A stretch of 64,000 nucleotides of DNA. It comes from an uncultured Alistipes sp. Lineage in GTDB: Bacteria; Bacteroidota; Bacteroidia; Bacteroidales; UBA932. The translations under genes were made by a program, and so were the position numbers. The notes below the pieces were generated by a model, which saw only the letters and a list, made by a program, of their open reading frames with translations, was not told where the DNA came from and searched no databases. The stretch lies in assembly GCA_902388455.1 (NCBI GenBank), contig CABMPD010000013.1, forward strand, positions 1-64,000, read 5' to 3'. Positions within the stretch are counted from its first letter, which is position 1; each line of letters starts with the position of its first letter. This document shows, piece by piece, positions 22,724 to 31,423 of the stretch.

Positions 22724-24589
22724 TTAAAAATAATTGCAGATTGTTTTGAAAATATTTTCCGTGTCATACCCACATTCTGCCCTTAACTCCTTGATAGTCC
22801 CTTGCTCCACGAATTTGTCGGGGACTCCGAGGCCAATGACTTTTATCCCCGGATGCCGCTCCGCGATCCAGGAGGCCACGGCATCGTGCAGTCCTCCGGC
22901 GGTCATTCCGTCCTCGACGGTGATGACGGTGCCGGCCTTGGCGCAGACCTCCTCCAGGATGTCCGTGTCCAGCGGCTTGAGGAAACGCATGTCGTAGTGG
23001 AGCGCTTCCCTGCCCGTCTCCGCGGCTCTGCTGACGGCTTCCGCGGCCCTGTTGCCTATGGGGCCGATGGAGAGCACCGCCACGTCCTTCCCGGGGTGGA
23101 GGAGACGGCCGCGGCCCAGGGGGACGGTCCTGAACTCCGCTCCGCGCCATGAGACTCCCTCGCCGTTTCCACGGGGATACCTTATTATAATAGGACCCTG
23201 GAATGAGGGGAGGGCGGCGGTGTACATGAGGTTGCGCAGCTCCAGCTCGTCTAGGGGGGAGGCGATGACCAGGTTCGGGACGGGGCGGAAGGCGGCCAGG
23301 TCAAATACGCCCTGGTGCGTGGCTCCGTCCTCTCCAACCAGACCGGCGCGGTCCAGACAGAGGATGACCTTCAGTTTCTGGAGGGCGACGTCGTGGATGA
23401 CATTGTCGTAGGCCCTCTGCATGAAGGAGGAGTAGATGTTGCAGAAGGGGAGGTAGCCCGCGGCGGCCAGACCGGCGGAGAATGTGACGGCGTGCTGCTC
23501 GGCTATGCCGACGTCGAAGGTCCGTTCGGGTATTTCCCTCATCATGATGTTCATGCCGCAGCCGGAGGCCATGGCGGGGGTGACGGCGACGATCTTCTCA
23601 TCGGCCCGGGCGAGCTCGAGGAGGGTCTCTCCGAATACGTCCTGGTAGCGGGCGGCGGCGGGTTCCGCGGGGATGTTGCGCTTGCCGGTGACGGGGTCGA
23701 AGGTGCCGGGGGCGTGCCATACGGTCTGGTCCTCCTCGGCGGGACGGTATCCCTTGCCCTTTTTGGTGATGACGTGCAGGAGCTTGGGGCCCTTGATGTT
23801 GCGCAGGGAGGCGAGGGTGGTGGTCAGCTGGCCGATGTCGTGGCCGTCGATGGCTCCGAAGTACCTGAATCCCAGTGATTCGAAGAGGGAACCGCTGCGG
23901 AACAGGGCCATCTTCGTGCTGAACATGAACTTCTGGACTGAGCGGCGCAGGCGGGTGGAGCCTATGGTGTCCCAGACGTGGTTCTTTATGCGGTTGTAGG
24001 TCTCGGAGGTGGAAATCTTGAGCAGGTAGTCGTGCATGCCTCCGCGGCCGTGGTCTATGGAGATGTGGTTGTCGTTGAGTATGACCAGGATGTCGGTCTT
24101 CATGGCACCGGCGTTGTTGAGGCCCTCGAAGGCCAGTCCGCCGGTCATGGCTCCGTCTCCGATGACAGCCACTATCTTCTCACCGCTGCCGGAGAGCCTG
24201 GCTGCCGTGGCCATGCCGAGGGCTGCGCTGACAGAAGTGGACGAGTGTCCTACGCCGAAGGAGTCGAAGATGCTCTCGGACATTTTCGGAAATCCGCTTA
24301 TGCCGCCGTAGGTCCGGTTGGTGCGGAACTGCTCCCGGCGGCCGGTGATGATCTTGTGGGCGTAGGCCTGGTGCCCCACGTCCCAGACGATCTTGTCAGT
24401 AGGGGTGTTGTAGGTGTAGTGCAGGGCAACGGCCAGTTCGACCGCACCGAGACTCGAGCCCAGATGGCCCGGGTTCGTGGCGCAGCATCCGATCATGTAC
24501 TGCCGTATCTCGCTGCAGAGGGTCTCCAGCTGCTTGACAGAAAAGCCCCGGATATCCTCGGGGCTGTTGACTTTCTCCAGCAGGGACAT
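22724..24589 (-). CDS. dxs: 1-deoxy-D-xylulose-5-phosphate synthase
   Basis: A 621-aa thiamine-diphosphate enzyme that joins pyruvate and glyceraldehyde-3-phosphate in the first step of the MEP isoprenoid pathway. Visible motifs include NPGHLGSSLGAVELAVALHY near residue 40, the ThDP-binding GDGAMTGG...NLN-type segment (GDGAMTGGLAFEGLNNAG), and the transketolase-like DRAGLVGEDGATHQGVFDLA. It lies 3 nt downstream of purA, so they probably share a transcript. Confidence 0.97.
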   Translation of the reverse strand: MSLLEKVNSPEDIRGFSVKQLETLCSEIRQYMIGCCATNPGHLGSSLGAVELAVALHYTYNTPTDKIVWDVGHQAYAHKIITGRREQFRTNRTYGGISGFPKMSESIFDSFGVGHSSTSVSAALGMATAARLSGSGEKIVAVIGDGAMTGGLAFEGLNNAGAMKTDILVILNDNHISIDHGRGGMHDYLLKISTSETYNRIKNHVWDTIGSTRLRRSVQKFMFSTKMALFRSGSLFESLGFRYFGAIDGHDIGQLTTTLASLRNIKGPKLLHVITKKGKGYRPAEEDQTVWHAPGTFDPVTGKRNIPAEPAAARYQDVFGETLLELARADEKIVAVTPAMASGCGMNIMMREIPERTFDVGIAEQHAVTFSAGLAAAGYLPFCNIYSSFMQRAYDNVIHDVALQKLKVILCLDRAGLVGEDGATHQGVFDLAAFRPVPNLVIASPLDELELRNLMYTAALPSFQGPIIIRYPRGNGEGVSWRGAEFRTVPLGRGRLLHPGKDVAVLSIGPIGNRAAEAVSRAAETGREALHYDMRFLKPLDTDILEEVCAKAGTVITVEDGMTAGGLHDAVASWIAERHPGIKVIGLGVPDKFVEQGTIKELRAECGYDTENIFKTICNYF

Positions 24590-24592
24590 GGC

Positions 24593-25873
24593 CTATCTCC
24601 TGAAAATGGTCTCGTCCCTGTCCGGGCCGAGCGAGATGACGGTTACAGGCACTCCTGTCTGCTGTTCGATAAATGCGATGTATTCCTTGAACTCTGCGGG
24701 AAGGTCCTTCTCGTTGCGGATGGCCGAGAGAGGCTGCTTCCAGCCCTTGAACTCCTGATATACGGGAGTGACCTCGGCATAGGTGTCGTAGGGCACGGTG
24801 TCCTGGGGCTTGCCGTCCACGATGTAGCCGGTGGCCACCTTGATGGTATCGAATGTGTCCATCACGTCGGCCTTCATCATGATCAGCTCGGTGACTCCGT
24901 TGAGCATCACGGCGTACTTGAGGGCGACCATGTCCAGCCAGCCGGTGCGGCGGGGACGGCCTGTGGTGGCGCCGAACTCGTGGCCCTGGCGGCGGAGCTC
25001 CTCTCCGGTCTCATCGAAGAGCTCGGTGGGGAAGGGGCCGCTGCCCACGCGGGTGCAGTAGGCCTTGAAGATGCCGTAGACGTGGCCGATGGACGAGGGG
25101 GCCACTCCCAGTCCGAGGCATGCGCCCGGGCAGATGGTGGTCGAGGAGGTCACGAAGGGGTAGGATCCGAAGTCCACGTCGAGCATCGAGCCCTGGGCTC
25201 CCTCGGCGAGGACGCTGCTGCCCTGGGCGAGACGGCTGTTGATATAGTACTCGCCGTCCACCAGGTCGAAGGTACGGAGGTAGTCCACGGCGGCCATCCA
25301 CTCCTTTACGTTGGTGTCGGGGTCGTAGGCGTAGTCAAACTGCTTGAGGAAGGCGATGTGCTTCTTCTTCAGGGCCTCGAAGCGGTCCTGGAAGTCCGGG
25401 GCGAGGATGTCGCCTACGCGGAGACCGTTGCGTCCGGTCTTGTCCATATAGGTGGGGCCGATGCCCTTTAGGGTCGAGCCGATCTTGGACTTGCCCTTGG
25501 AGGCCTCGGATGCCGCGTCGATGATGCGGTGGGTGGGGGTGATGAGGTGGGCCTTCTTGGAGATGCGGATGCGCTCCCTTACCGGGACGCCCAGTTTTTC
25601 CAGGTCCTCACACTCCTGCCGGAAGATGATGGGGTCGAGGACCACACCGCCTCCGATGAGGTTGTCGGTGCCTTCCCGGAAAATGCCCGAGGGGACGGAG
25701 TGCAGCACGAAACTGCTCTCTCCGTGATGGATCGAGTGCCCCGCGTTGGGACCGCCCTGGAAGCGGGCTATGATATTGTACTTCTGTGCAAGGACATCCA
25801 CTATCTTGCCCTTGCCCTCGTCTCCCCACTGGAGGCCGAGGACGACGTCTACTTTTGCTGTATTGTTGCTCAT
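24593..25873 (-). CDS. purA: Adenylosuccinate synthetase
   Basis: A 426-aa enzyme that condenses IMP and aspartate with GTP on the way to AMP. The GTP-binding GLQWGDEGKGKIVD is at residues 12-25 and includes the catalytic Asp. The catalytic His is in GHSIHH, and the IMP-loop segments STLKGIGPTYMDKTGRNGLR and RTGWLDMVALKYA are intact. The start at 25873 (MSNNTAK) is preferred over an ATG 27 nt upstream, because the shorter protein aligns with the family start. It sits between ssb and dxs, all on the minus strand. Confidence 0.97.
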   Translation of the reverse strand: MSNNTAKVDVVLGLQWGDEGKGKIVDVLAQKYNIIARFQGGPNAGHSIHHGESSFVLHSVPSGIFREGTDNLIGGGVVLDPIIFRQECEDLEKLGVPVRERIRISKKAHLITPTHRIIDAASEASKGKSKIGSTLKGIGPTYMDKTGRNGLRVGDILAPDFQDRFEALKKKHIAFLKQFDYAYDPDTNVKEWMAAVDYLRTFDLVDGEYYINSRLAQGSSVLAEGAQGSMLDVDFGSYPFVTSSTTICPGACLGLGVAPSSIGHVYGIFKAYCTRVGSGPFPTELFDETGEELRRQGHEFGATTGRPRRTGWLDMVALKYAVMLNGVTELIMMKADVMDTFDTIKVATGYIVDGKPQDTVPYDTYAEVTPVYQEFKGWKQPLSAIRNEKDLPAEFKEYIAFIEQQTGVPVTVISLGPDRDETIFRR

Positions 25874-25917
25874 GATATTTCTTCTGACAATGTATGACAA
25901 CTTTCGGTAATTCCATC

Positions 25918-26496
25918 CTAGAACGGGAGGTCGTCTCCTTCTTCGGCACCGCCAAAGGAATCAGCCGGCGTGTTGCTCTGAACGGGGGAATTGTACCCTT
26001 GAGGCTGCTGGGGCTGCTGCCAGCCGTACTGCTGCTGATTTCCACCCTGTTGCCAGCCTCCGTTCTGCTGAGGCTGCTGCCATCCGCCCTGCTGCTGGGG
26101 CTGGTAGGGCTGCTGGTAGCCTCCTCCCTGGGAGTAGCCGCCGCCCTGGTTGCCGGGGTTGTCCGCCTTGCGGCCGAGGAGCTGCATGTTGTCGGCGAGG
26201 ATTTCGGTCATGTATTTGGTGTTGCCGTCCTTGTCGTTGTAGGAGCGGGTGCGGATGCGGCCCTCGATGAAGAGCTGCGTGCCTTTCTTGACGTACTTCT
26301 CTGCTATCTCTGCTAAGTTTCTCCAGCACACGATGTTGTGCCATTCGGTCTGCTCTTTCATCTCTCCGGTGCTGCGGTCCCTGTACCTCTCGGTGGTGGC
26401 CAGGGAGAAAGTGGCGTTCATGGTGCCGCTTTCCAGGTGCCGGATCTCGGGATCCCTTCCCGCGTTTCCTATAAGTAGGACTTTATTCAGTGACAT
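25918..26496 (-). CDS. ssb: Single-stranded DNA-binding protein
   Basis: A 192-aa SSB. The OB fold runs through MSLNKVLLIGNAGRDPEIRH and the FSLATTERYRD, WHNIVCW and GTQLFIEGRIRTRSY motifs to about residue 105. A low-complexity Gly/Gln/Tyr/Pro-rich linker follows (residues about 112-180), and the acidic tip EEGDDLPF that recruits repair and replication partners ends it. The intergenic region to the divergent MFS gene holds promoters for both directions. Confidence 0.97.
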   Translation of the reverse strand: MSLNKVLLIGNAGRDPEIRHLESGTMNATFSLATTERYRDRSTGEMKEQTEWHNIVCWRNLAEIAEKYVKKGTQLFIEGRIRTRSYNDKDGNTKYMTEILADNMQLLGRKADNPGNQGGGYSQGGGYQQPYQPQQQGGWQQPQQNGGWQQGGNQQQYGWQQPQQPQGYNSPVQSNTPADSFGGAEEGDDLPF

Positions 26497-26543
26497 AATC
26501 GGATTGTTTTAATTTCGGACTGCTAAGATAGCATTATTTTTCG

Positions 26544-26551
26544 TACTTTTG
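26544..26551 (+). promoter_or_regulatory. -7 box for the MFS transporter pair
   Basis: TACTTTTG fits TAnnTTTG. No convincing -33 TTTG is present. The box overlaps the TTG at 26549 that a naive reading could take as a start codon, so the ATG at 26582 is the better start. Confidence 0.6.
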
Positions 26552-26581
26552 ACCCGAATTAATCCTAATACTCTAGATCAC

Positions 26582-27958
26582 ATGCAAGAAAAAATGGCAA
26601 AAATGCTCAACGACAGTGTTGTAGCCCGTTGGACAGCGTTGATTCTCATTGCGCTGATGATGTTTTTCGCATATATGTTCGTGGACGTGATGTCCCCTCT
26701 GAAATCCCTGATCGAGTCGGCCAGGGGCTGGGACAGCGGTGCGTTCGGAACATACGCGGCATCCGAATATATCCTGAACGTGTGCGGTTTCCTGATTCTG
26801 GCCGGTATCATCCTGGACAAGATGGGTATCCGCTTTACCGGAACTCTCTCCGCCTCCCTGATGGTGCTCGGCGCCGCGATCAAGTTCGTGGGTGTGAGCG
26901 AGTGGTTCCAGGGTACGGGCTTCAATGCCTGGCTCGACAGCTGGTGGACAGCCATGCCCGGCAGCGCCAAGATGGCCTCCCTCGGCTTCATGATCTTCGG
27001 CTGCGGCTGCGAGATGGCCGGTACCACGGTATCCAAATCCATAGCCAAGTGGTTTAAAGGCAAGGAGATGGCCCTTGCGATGGGCCTTGAGATGGCTATC
27101 GCCCGTCTCGGTGTGTTCGCCGTCATGTGGCTGGCGCCCATCATCTCCAACAGCTTTGACCATTCGGTGGTGGCTCCCGTGGGCTTCTGCACCGTCCTCC
27201 TGCTCATCGGCCTGATCAACTACATAGTCTTCTCCGTGATGGACTCCAAGTTCGACAAGCAGCTGGTGGCCGCTGGTATGGCTACGGAGGAGAAGTCACC
27301 CGAGGATGAGTTCCATATCCGCGACTTAGGCAAGATATTCTCCAGCAAGATGTTCTGGCTGGTGGCCCTGCTCTGCGTGCTCTACTACTCGGCTATCTTC
27401 CCCTTCCAGAGATACGCTCCCAACTATCTGGAGGTGACCCTCGGAGTGGACAATGCCACTGCTTCCCAGCTCTTCAGCTTCTTCCCGATTCTGGCCATGT
27501 GCCTTACACCTCTGCTCGGTATCTTCCTGGACCGCAAGGGCAAGGGTGCCACGATGCTGATGCTCGGAGCGATAATCATGATCGTATGCCATCTGTCGTT
27601 TGCGTTCGTGCTGCCGCTCTATCCTCATAAATGGCTGGCTGTTACCCTTATCGCCGTGCTCGGCGTCAGCTTCTCCCTCGTGCCGGCAGCCCTGTGGCCC
27701 TCGGTGCCCAAGATCATCGACGAGAAGATACTCGGAAGCGCCTACTGCCTCATCTTCTGGGTGCAGAACATCGGTCTCTGCCTGGTACCCCTGCTTATCG
27801 GCAAGGTGCTCCAGTCGACCGGCGGCTATCTCGCACCTATGATTATATTCTCATCGTTCGGTATCCTGGCCTTTATCTTCAGCTTCCTGCTCAAGGCTGA
27901 GGACCGCCGCAAGGGTTATGGTCTGGAACTGCCCAATGTGGTGAAGAAAGATGAGTAA
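26582..27958 (+). CDS. Major facilitator superfamily transporter (first of a tandem pair)
   Basis: A 458-aa membrane protein from the ATG at 26582, with about 12 hydrophobic segments (for example WTALILIALMMFFAYMFVD and LVALLCVLYYSAIFPF). The MFS loop pattern is visible between helices 2 and 3 (ILDKMGIRFTG) and again in the second half (LGIFLDRKGKG). The motif AKWFKGKEMALAMGLEMAIARLG is strongly shared with the next gene. The substrate is unknown. Its last 8 nt overlap the start of the second transporter. Confidence 0.88.
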   Translation: MQEKMAKMLNDSVVARWTALILIALMMFFAYMFVDVMSPLKSLIESARGWDSGAFGTYAASEYILNVCGFLILAGIILDKMGIRFTGTLSASLMVLGAAIKFVGVSEWFQGTGFNAWLDSWWTAMPGSAKMASLGFMIFGCGCEMAGTTVSKSIAKWFKGKEMALAMGLEMAIARLGVFAVMWLAPIISNSFDHSVVAPVGFCTVLLLIGLINYIVFSVMDSKFDKQLVAAGMATEEKSPEDEFHIRDLGKIFSSKMFWLVALLCVLYYSAIFPFQRYAPNYLEVTLGVDNATASQLFSFFPILAMCLTPLLGIFLDRKGKGATMLMLGAIIMIVCHLSFAFVLPLYPHKWLAVTLIAVLGVSFSLVPAALWPSVPKIIDEKILGSAYCLIFWVQNIGLCLVPLLIGKVLQSTGGYLAPMIIFSSFGILAFIFSFLLKAEDRRKGYGLELPNVVKKDE

Positions 27959-29339
27959 GCTTTTCAAGACTTTGAAAGATACGGGGGCCATCCGATGGGT
28001 GGCCCTCTTGTGTCTTGCCCTGCCGATGTTCGCGTCGTACTTTTTCGACGACATCTTCTCGACGATCAACCAGGAGTTCGAGGACCCGTCGATGGTGGCC
28101 CTCGGCTGGTCTATGGCCGATTACGGTTTCTACCGCAGCGCCTATTCCCTGCTGTGCATCTTCGGCGGACTTATCATCTGCGGTATGCTGCTGGACCGCT
28201 GGGGGGTGAGGCTGACCGGCTCGATATTCGTGGGGCTGATGGTAGGAGGGGCGGCGCTGATAACATACGCTATATCTGAGAGTTTTGCCGGCAGCCGGCT
28301 GTGTGCGTGGCTGTCAGGGGTGTTCGCCAAGCCGTCGCTGTCGCTGGCGTACGCCGGGTGCGCGATGTTCGGACTCGGTAGCGAGATAGCCGGAGTGACG
28401 GTCAACAGGGCCATAGCCAAATGGTTCAAGGGCCGGGAGATAGCCCTGGCCATGGGACTGCAGCTCGCCTTAGCCCGTCTGGGTACTGCCGTGGCGCTGA
28501 TAGTGGTGCCGCGGATCGTGGAACTGGAGGGGTATATTCCGTTTTCGGAGACTTCGAAGCCGGCTGTGGTCGGGATGATGCTGCTGCTCGGGGCATTGGT
28601 GCTGTGGGGGCTGTTCGTGGCGATGGACTATGGGGCGGACAGGCGGGGGGCGGCTGCTGATTCTGCCTCTGGAGCATCCGATACCGGTTCTCCGGCCGAG
28701 GACCGTTTCCGTTTCCGGGACGTGCTGAAAGTCATTACCGACCGGCATTTTATCCTGATTTCCCTGCTCTGCGTATTCTTCTACTGCTGCGTGGTGTCCT
28801 TCCGCAAGTTCGCCACCGCCATCCTCATGCCCCGCTTCGGCATTGACAGCAACGTGGCCTCGGTGATGGTGGCCATGATACCTTTCTTTACCCTGGTGTT
28901 CGCGCCCCTGTTCGGAGCCGTCGTAGACCGGGTGGGACGCGGTACGAAGATCATGATACTCGGGTCGGCCATGATTCTGTTCTCCCACCTGACAGTGGCC
29001 TTCGCTCCGGGTGTGCCGGCCTTCGGGTTTATCGCTATCGGAGTGCTCGGTCTGGGTTACTCCCTCGTCCCGGCAGCCATGTGGCCTTCGCTTCCGAAGA
29101 TTATCGCCGAGAGCCGGTTAGGTACGGCCTTCTCCCTCGTCTACTGGGTGCAGAACATCGGACTGTTCACCGTCCCGATAGTCGTCGGCCACATCATCGA
29201 CCGCGCCTCCTCGCCTGTAGTCGCCGAGTACTTCTTCATCGGCCTGGCTGTCTGCGCTATAGTGGTGTCCGTGTTGCTCAGCCGCTCCTCTGACCGCCAT
29301 CCGGAACTGCGTCTGGACGAGAAGGCCGGCGGACGGTAA
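27951..29339 (+). CDS. Major facilitator superfamily transporter (second of a tandem pair)
   Basis: A 462-aa paralogue of the preceding transporter. It shares FDDIFSTINQEF-type start topology, LDRWGVRLTG, AKWFKGREIALAMGLQLALARLG, LGYSLVPAAMWPSLPKII and YWVQNIGL. The start ATGAGTAA overlaps the stop of the first gene by 8 nt, so translation is probably coupled. A tandem duplication followed by divergence is likely, and the pair may act as two related carriers or a heterodimer. The central loop (RRGAAADSASGASDTGSPAED) is longer and more hydrophilic than in the first copy. Confidence 0.88.
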   Translation: MSKLFKTLKDTGAIRWVALLCLALPMFASYFFDDIFSTINQEFEDPSMVALGWSMADYGFYRSAYSLLCIFGGLIICGMLLDRWGVRLTGSIFVGLMVGGAALITYAISESFAGSRLCAWLSGVFAKPSLSLAYAGCAMFGLGSEIAGVTVNRAIAKWFKGREIALAMGLQLALARLGTAVALIVVPRIVELEGYIPFSETSKPAVVGMMLLLGALVLWGLFVAMDYGADRRGAAADSASGASDTGSPAEDRFRFRDVLKVITDRHFILISLLCVFFYCCVVSFRKFATAILMPRFGIDSNVASVMVAMIPFFTLVFAPLFGAVVDRVGRGTKIMILGSAMILFSHLTVAFAPGVPAFGFIAIGVLGLGYSLVPAAMWPSLPKIIAESRLGTAFSLVYWVQNIGLFTVPIVVGHIIDRASSPVVAEYFFIGLAVCAIVVSVLLSRSSDRHPELRLDEKAGGR

Positions 29340-29370
29340 TCTGCGGCATTCCTTTCCCGGTGTCATCTTC

Positions 29371-29555
29371 CCACAACGGCAGCAAATCCCGCGATTCGGT
29401 GCCGTTGCGGTTCCGCCTTTCCCGCAGAACCATTGCCAGGAACTCTCTGAACGGGATTGCCTCTCCATCCTCCTTCCACAACGGCAGCAAATCCCGCGAT
29501 TCGGTGCCGTTGCGGTGCCACATCCCTGCACGTACCCCTGTCATGGGCTCACTCA
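29371..29555. repeat. 105-bp-period repeat, family A, two units plus a degenerate third
   Basis: An identical 40-bp block at 29371-29410 and 29476-29515 repeats with a 105-bp period. Each block is an imperfect palindrome (CCACAACGGCA ... TGCCGTTGCGG). The inter-block sequence and the stretch after the second block resemble, in reverse complement, the 105-bp units at 45496-45859. It lies between the convergent MFS and aroE genes. Confidence 0.8.
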
Positions 29556-29614
29556 CCTTCCGAAGGTGGGCACTACCTAGATTGTCTCGGGCGGCTCACT
29601 CCTTCGGAAGGAGT
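29554..29614. repeat. Two palindromes of family B (CCTTCGGAAGG type)
   Basis: CACCTTCCGAAGGTG (29554-29568) and ACTCCTTCGGAAGGAGT (29598-29614), 29 nt apart, next to the family A units. They may act as a 3' end or terminator hairpin for the convergent genes, although neither has a T-tract. Confidence 0.8.
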
Positions 29615-29653
29615 CAGTGGAGGGAAGAAGTTATGATCCGCGCTCACCCCGCC

Positions 29654-30559
29654 TCACCTGCCGATAGCGATGCGGTACGTGGCGAGGGCCTGGAGGCGGA
29701 GCCAGGTGAGGCCGGAGATGTAGTGGCGGCAGGGTGTGAAGGACAGGACGGGGGACTTGTAGTTGGCCTCTATGACGGTCTTGCCGGCGAGCAGGCCAGG
29801 GTCGTCGGAGAGAAAGCGTCTGAGATTGTCCGAAGGTCCGGGGAGAGTGTATATTATGGTGTCGGCTTCGTATATGGCGATTTTGAGGGCCGGGGGGATT
29901 GTCCACTGGATATTGGCTGCCTCGATGGTGCTTATGGAGGCGTATCCGTTAAGGTTCAGTATTTTAGAGACGGTGCCGCATTTGTGCGGGTCGTATCGGC
30001 GCAGGTAGTCCGCAAATTCCTGTGCCCGGTTGACCGTTCTGTTGCACAGGTAGACCTTCATGCCGGCTTCCAGTGCCGCTGCTGTCGCTGCCTTGCCGGC
30101 TCCTCCGCAACCGATTACCATGGCTCTGTGTTCTTCCGGCTTCGGGAACTCCTGCTGCAGTATCTTCAGGACGGCTACGAAATCAGTGTTGTAAGCACTT
30201 ACACCTGACCTGGACTTGACAAGCAGGTTGGAGGCCAGGCATCTGAGGGTTGAATAACTGTGGGTGTCGGCGGCCTTGAATGCGTCTTCCTTGAAGGGGG
30301 CGGTGACATTGACGGCGACGTAGTCCTGGAGGAATGCCGCCCAGGCTTCGTCGAAGGTGTCCCGCTCGATGAGGTCGTAGCTCCAGTGTTCCAGAATGTC
30401 CGGTCTTGAGGCGTAGTGTTCCAGGAATAGAGCCGGGCTCTTGCTGTGGCTGATGGGGCAGCCGATCAGGCCGAGGCGCATGGGGCGGTCGTTCCGGCTG
30501 CCGAGTGCGCCGGGCCATTCCGGTTCTGCCAGGTTCTTGGGATTGTCTGATTCTTTCAT
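29654..30559 (-). CDS. aroE: Shikimate dehydrogenase
   Basis: Reduces 3-dehydroshikimate to shikimate with NADPH in the chorismate pathway. The substrate-binding GLIGCPISHSKSPALF and the catalytic-Lys motif NVTAPFKEDAF are present, as is the Rossmann segment MVIGCGGAGKAATAAAL. The longest frame gives 301 aa. A start at 30481 (MRLGLIGC, 275 aa) fits the family start better, so the first 26 residues may not be translated. The shikimate kinase of the same pathway is 12 kb away at 42849. It lies 12 nt after the methyltransferase gene. Confidence 0.93.
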   Translation of the reverse strand: MKESDNPKNLAEPEWPGALGSRNDRPMRLGLIGCPISHSKSPALFLEHYASRPDILEHWSYDLIERDTFDEAWAAFLQDYVAVNVTAPFKEDAFKAADTHSYSTLRCLASNLLVKSRSGVSAYNTDFVAVLKILQQEFPKPEEHRAMVIGCGGAGKAATAAALEAGMKVYLCNRTVNRAQEFADYLRRYDPHKCGTVSKILNLNGYASISTIEAANIQWTIPPALKIAIYEADTIIYTLPGPSDNLRRFLSDDPGLLAGKTVIEANYKSPVLSFTPCRHYISGLTWLRLQALATYRIAIGR

Positions 30560-30571
30560 GGCATGTCAGGA

Positions 30572-31423
30572 CTAATCGTTGCGGTGGGATTCCCGTTGTG
30601 GCTGTCCATGTCTCTGGCGCAGGGCCTCATAGCACAGGACGGCCATGGAGGCTGAGACGTTGAGCGAGTCGATGCGGCCGAGCATGGGGATGCGGATGTG
30701 GGCGTCGGCGGCGCGTCTCCAGATGTCGGTGAGGCCGTCGGCTTCAGTGCCGAATACCAGGGCGGTAGGGCGGGTCATGTCGGTGTCGTAGTAGAGCTCG
30801 GAGTCCTGCAGCTGGGCGGTGAGGATGCTGATGCCGCGGGCCTTGAGCCAGGCGATGGCCTCCTCCGAGGAGCAGACGGCGATGTTGCGGGTAAATACCC
30901 CACCGAGGCTGGCCCGGATGAGGTTCGGGTTGTAGAGGTCGGTGTGCGGGTCGCAGACCAGGACGGCGGAGACTCCGGAGGCGTCGGCGGTGCGGAGCAT
31001 TGCCCCGAGGTTGCCGGGCTTCTCGACGGACTCTACGACGACGATGAGGGGGGCGGAGGTGTCTCCGGACAATACACGGTCGAGGGCCTCCAGCGACCGG
31101 TCCCCCGCATTGCCGCAGACCACCGCGAGGATTCCTTCCGTGCCCCCGCGGTAGGCCATTTTCCCGTATACCGCTTCGGAGACCTCGAATATCCTCACTC
31201 CTTCCGAAGGAGTCGGGACGTGCCGGCAGACGGACGGACAATAGAACACCGACCGGAGGCGGAAGCCGCTTTCCAGGCAGCGCTCCACCTCCCGGAGCCC
31301 CTCCACGACGAACAGCCCCTTCTCCCGGCGGAGAGAGGAGCTGCTCTGTAGGGCCGTCACCTCCTTGACGCGGGGGTTCTGGAGGGAGGTGATGATTTCC
31401 GGGTCGTGCCGGTTATTTTTCAT
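30572..31423 (-). CDS. TrmH/SpoU-family RNA 2'-O-methyltransferase
   Basis: A 283-aa SPOUT-fold enzyme. The N-terminal substrate-binding region ([32 protein letters not shown]) and the C-terminal catalytic half with [30 protein letters not shown] and [23 protein letters not shown] are clear and bind S-adenosylmethionine. It probably methylates a 23S rRNA or tRNA ribose; the exact site is not predictable. A family B palindrome (31197-31213) lies in frame and encodes residues near 71-76 (PTPSEGV). It overlaps lysS by 11 nt. Confidence 0.92.
   Translation of the reverse strand: MKNNRHDPEIITSLQNPRVKEVTALQSSSSLRREKGLFVVEGLREVERCLESGFRLRSVFYCPSVCRHVPTPSEGVRIFEVSEAVYGKMAYRGGTEGILAVVCGNAGDRSLEALDRVLSGDTSAPLIVVVESVEKPGNLGAMLRTADASGVSAVLVCDPHTDLYNPNLIRASLGGVFTRNIAVCSSEEAIAWLKARGISILTAQLQDSELYYDTDMTRPTALVFGTEADGLTDIWRRAADAHIRIPMLGRIDSLNVSASMAVLCYEALRQRHGQPQRESHRND
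31197..31213. repeat. Family B palindrome inside the methyltransferase gene
   Basis: ACTCCTTCCGAAGGAGT is a perfect inverted repeat of the type otherwise found between genes here. It is read through in frame as T-P-S-E-G-V in the N-terminal domain of the TrmH-family enzyme. Confidence 0.8.

Noticed and set aside
29360..30208. An open frame starting in the family A repeats and running through aroE
   Set aside because: It overlaps aroE on the opposite strand. The repeated peptide (HNGSKSRDSVPLR) only reflects the DNA repeat; differences between copies do not favour silent positions.
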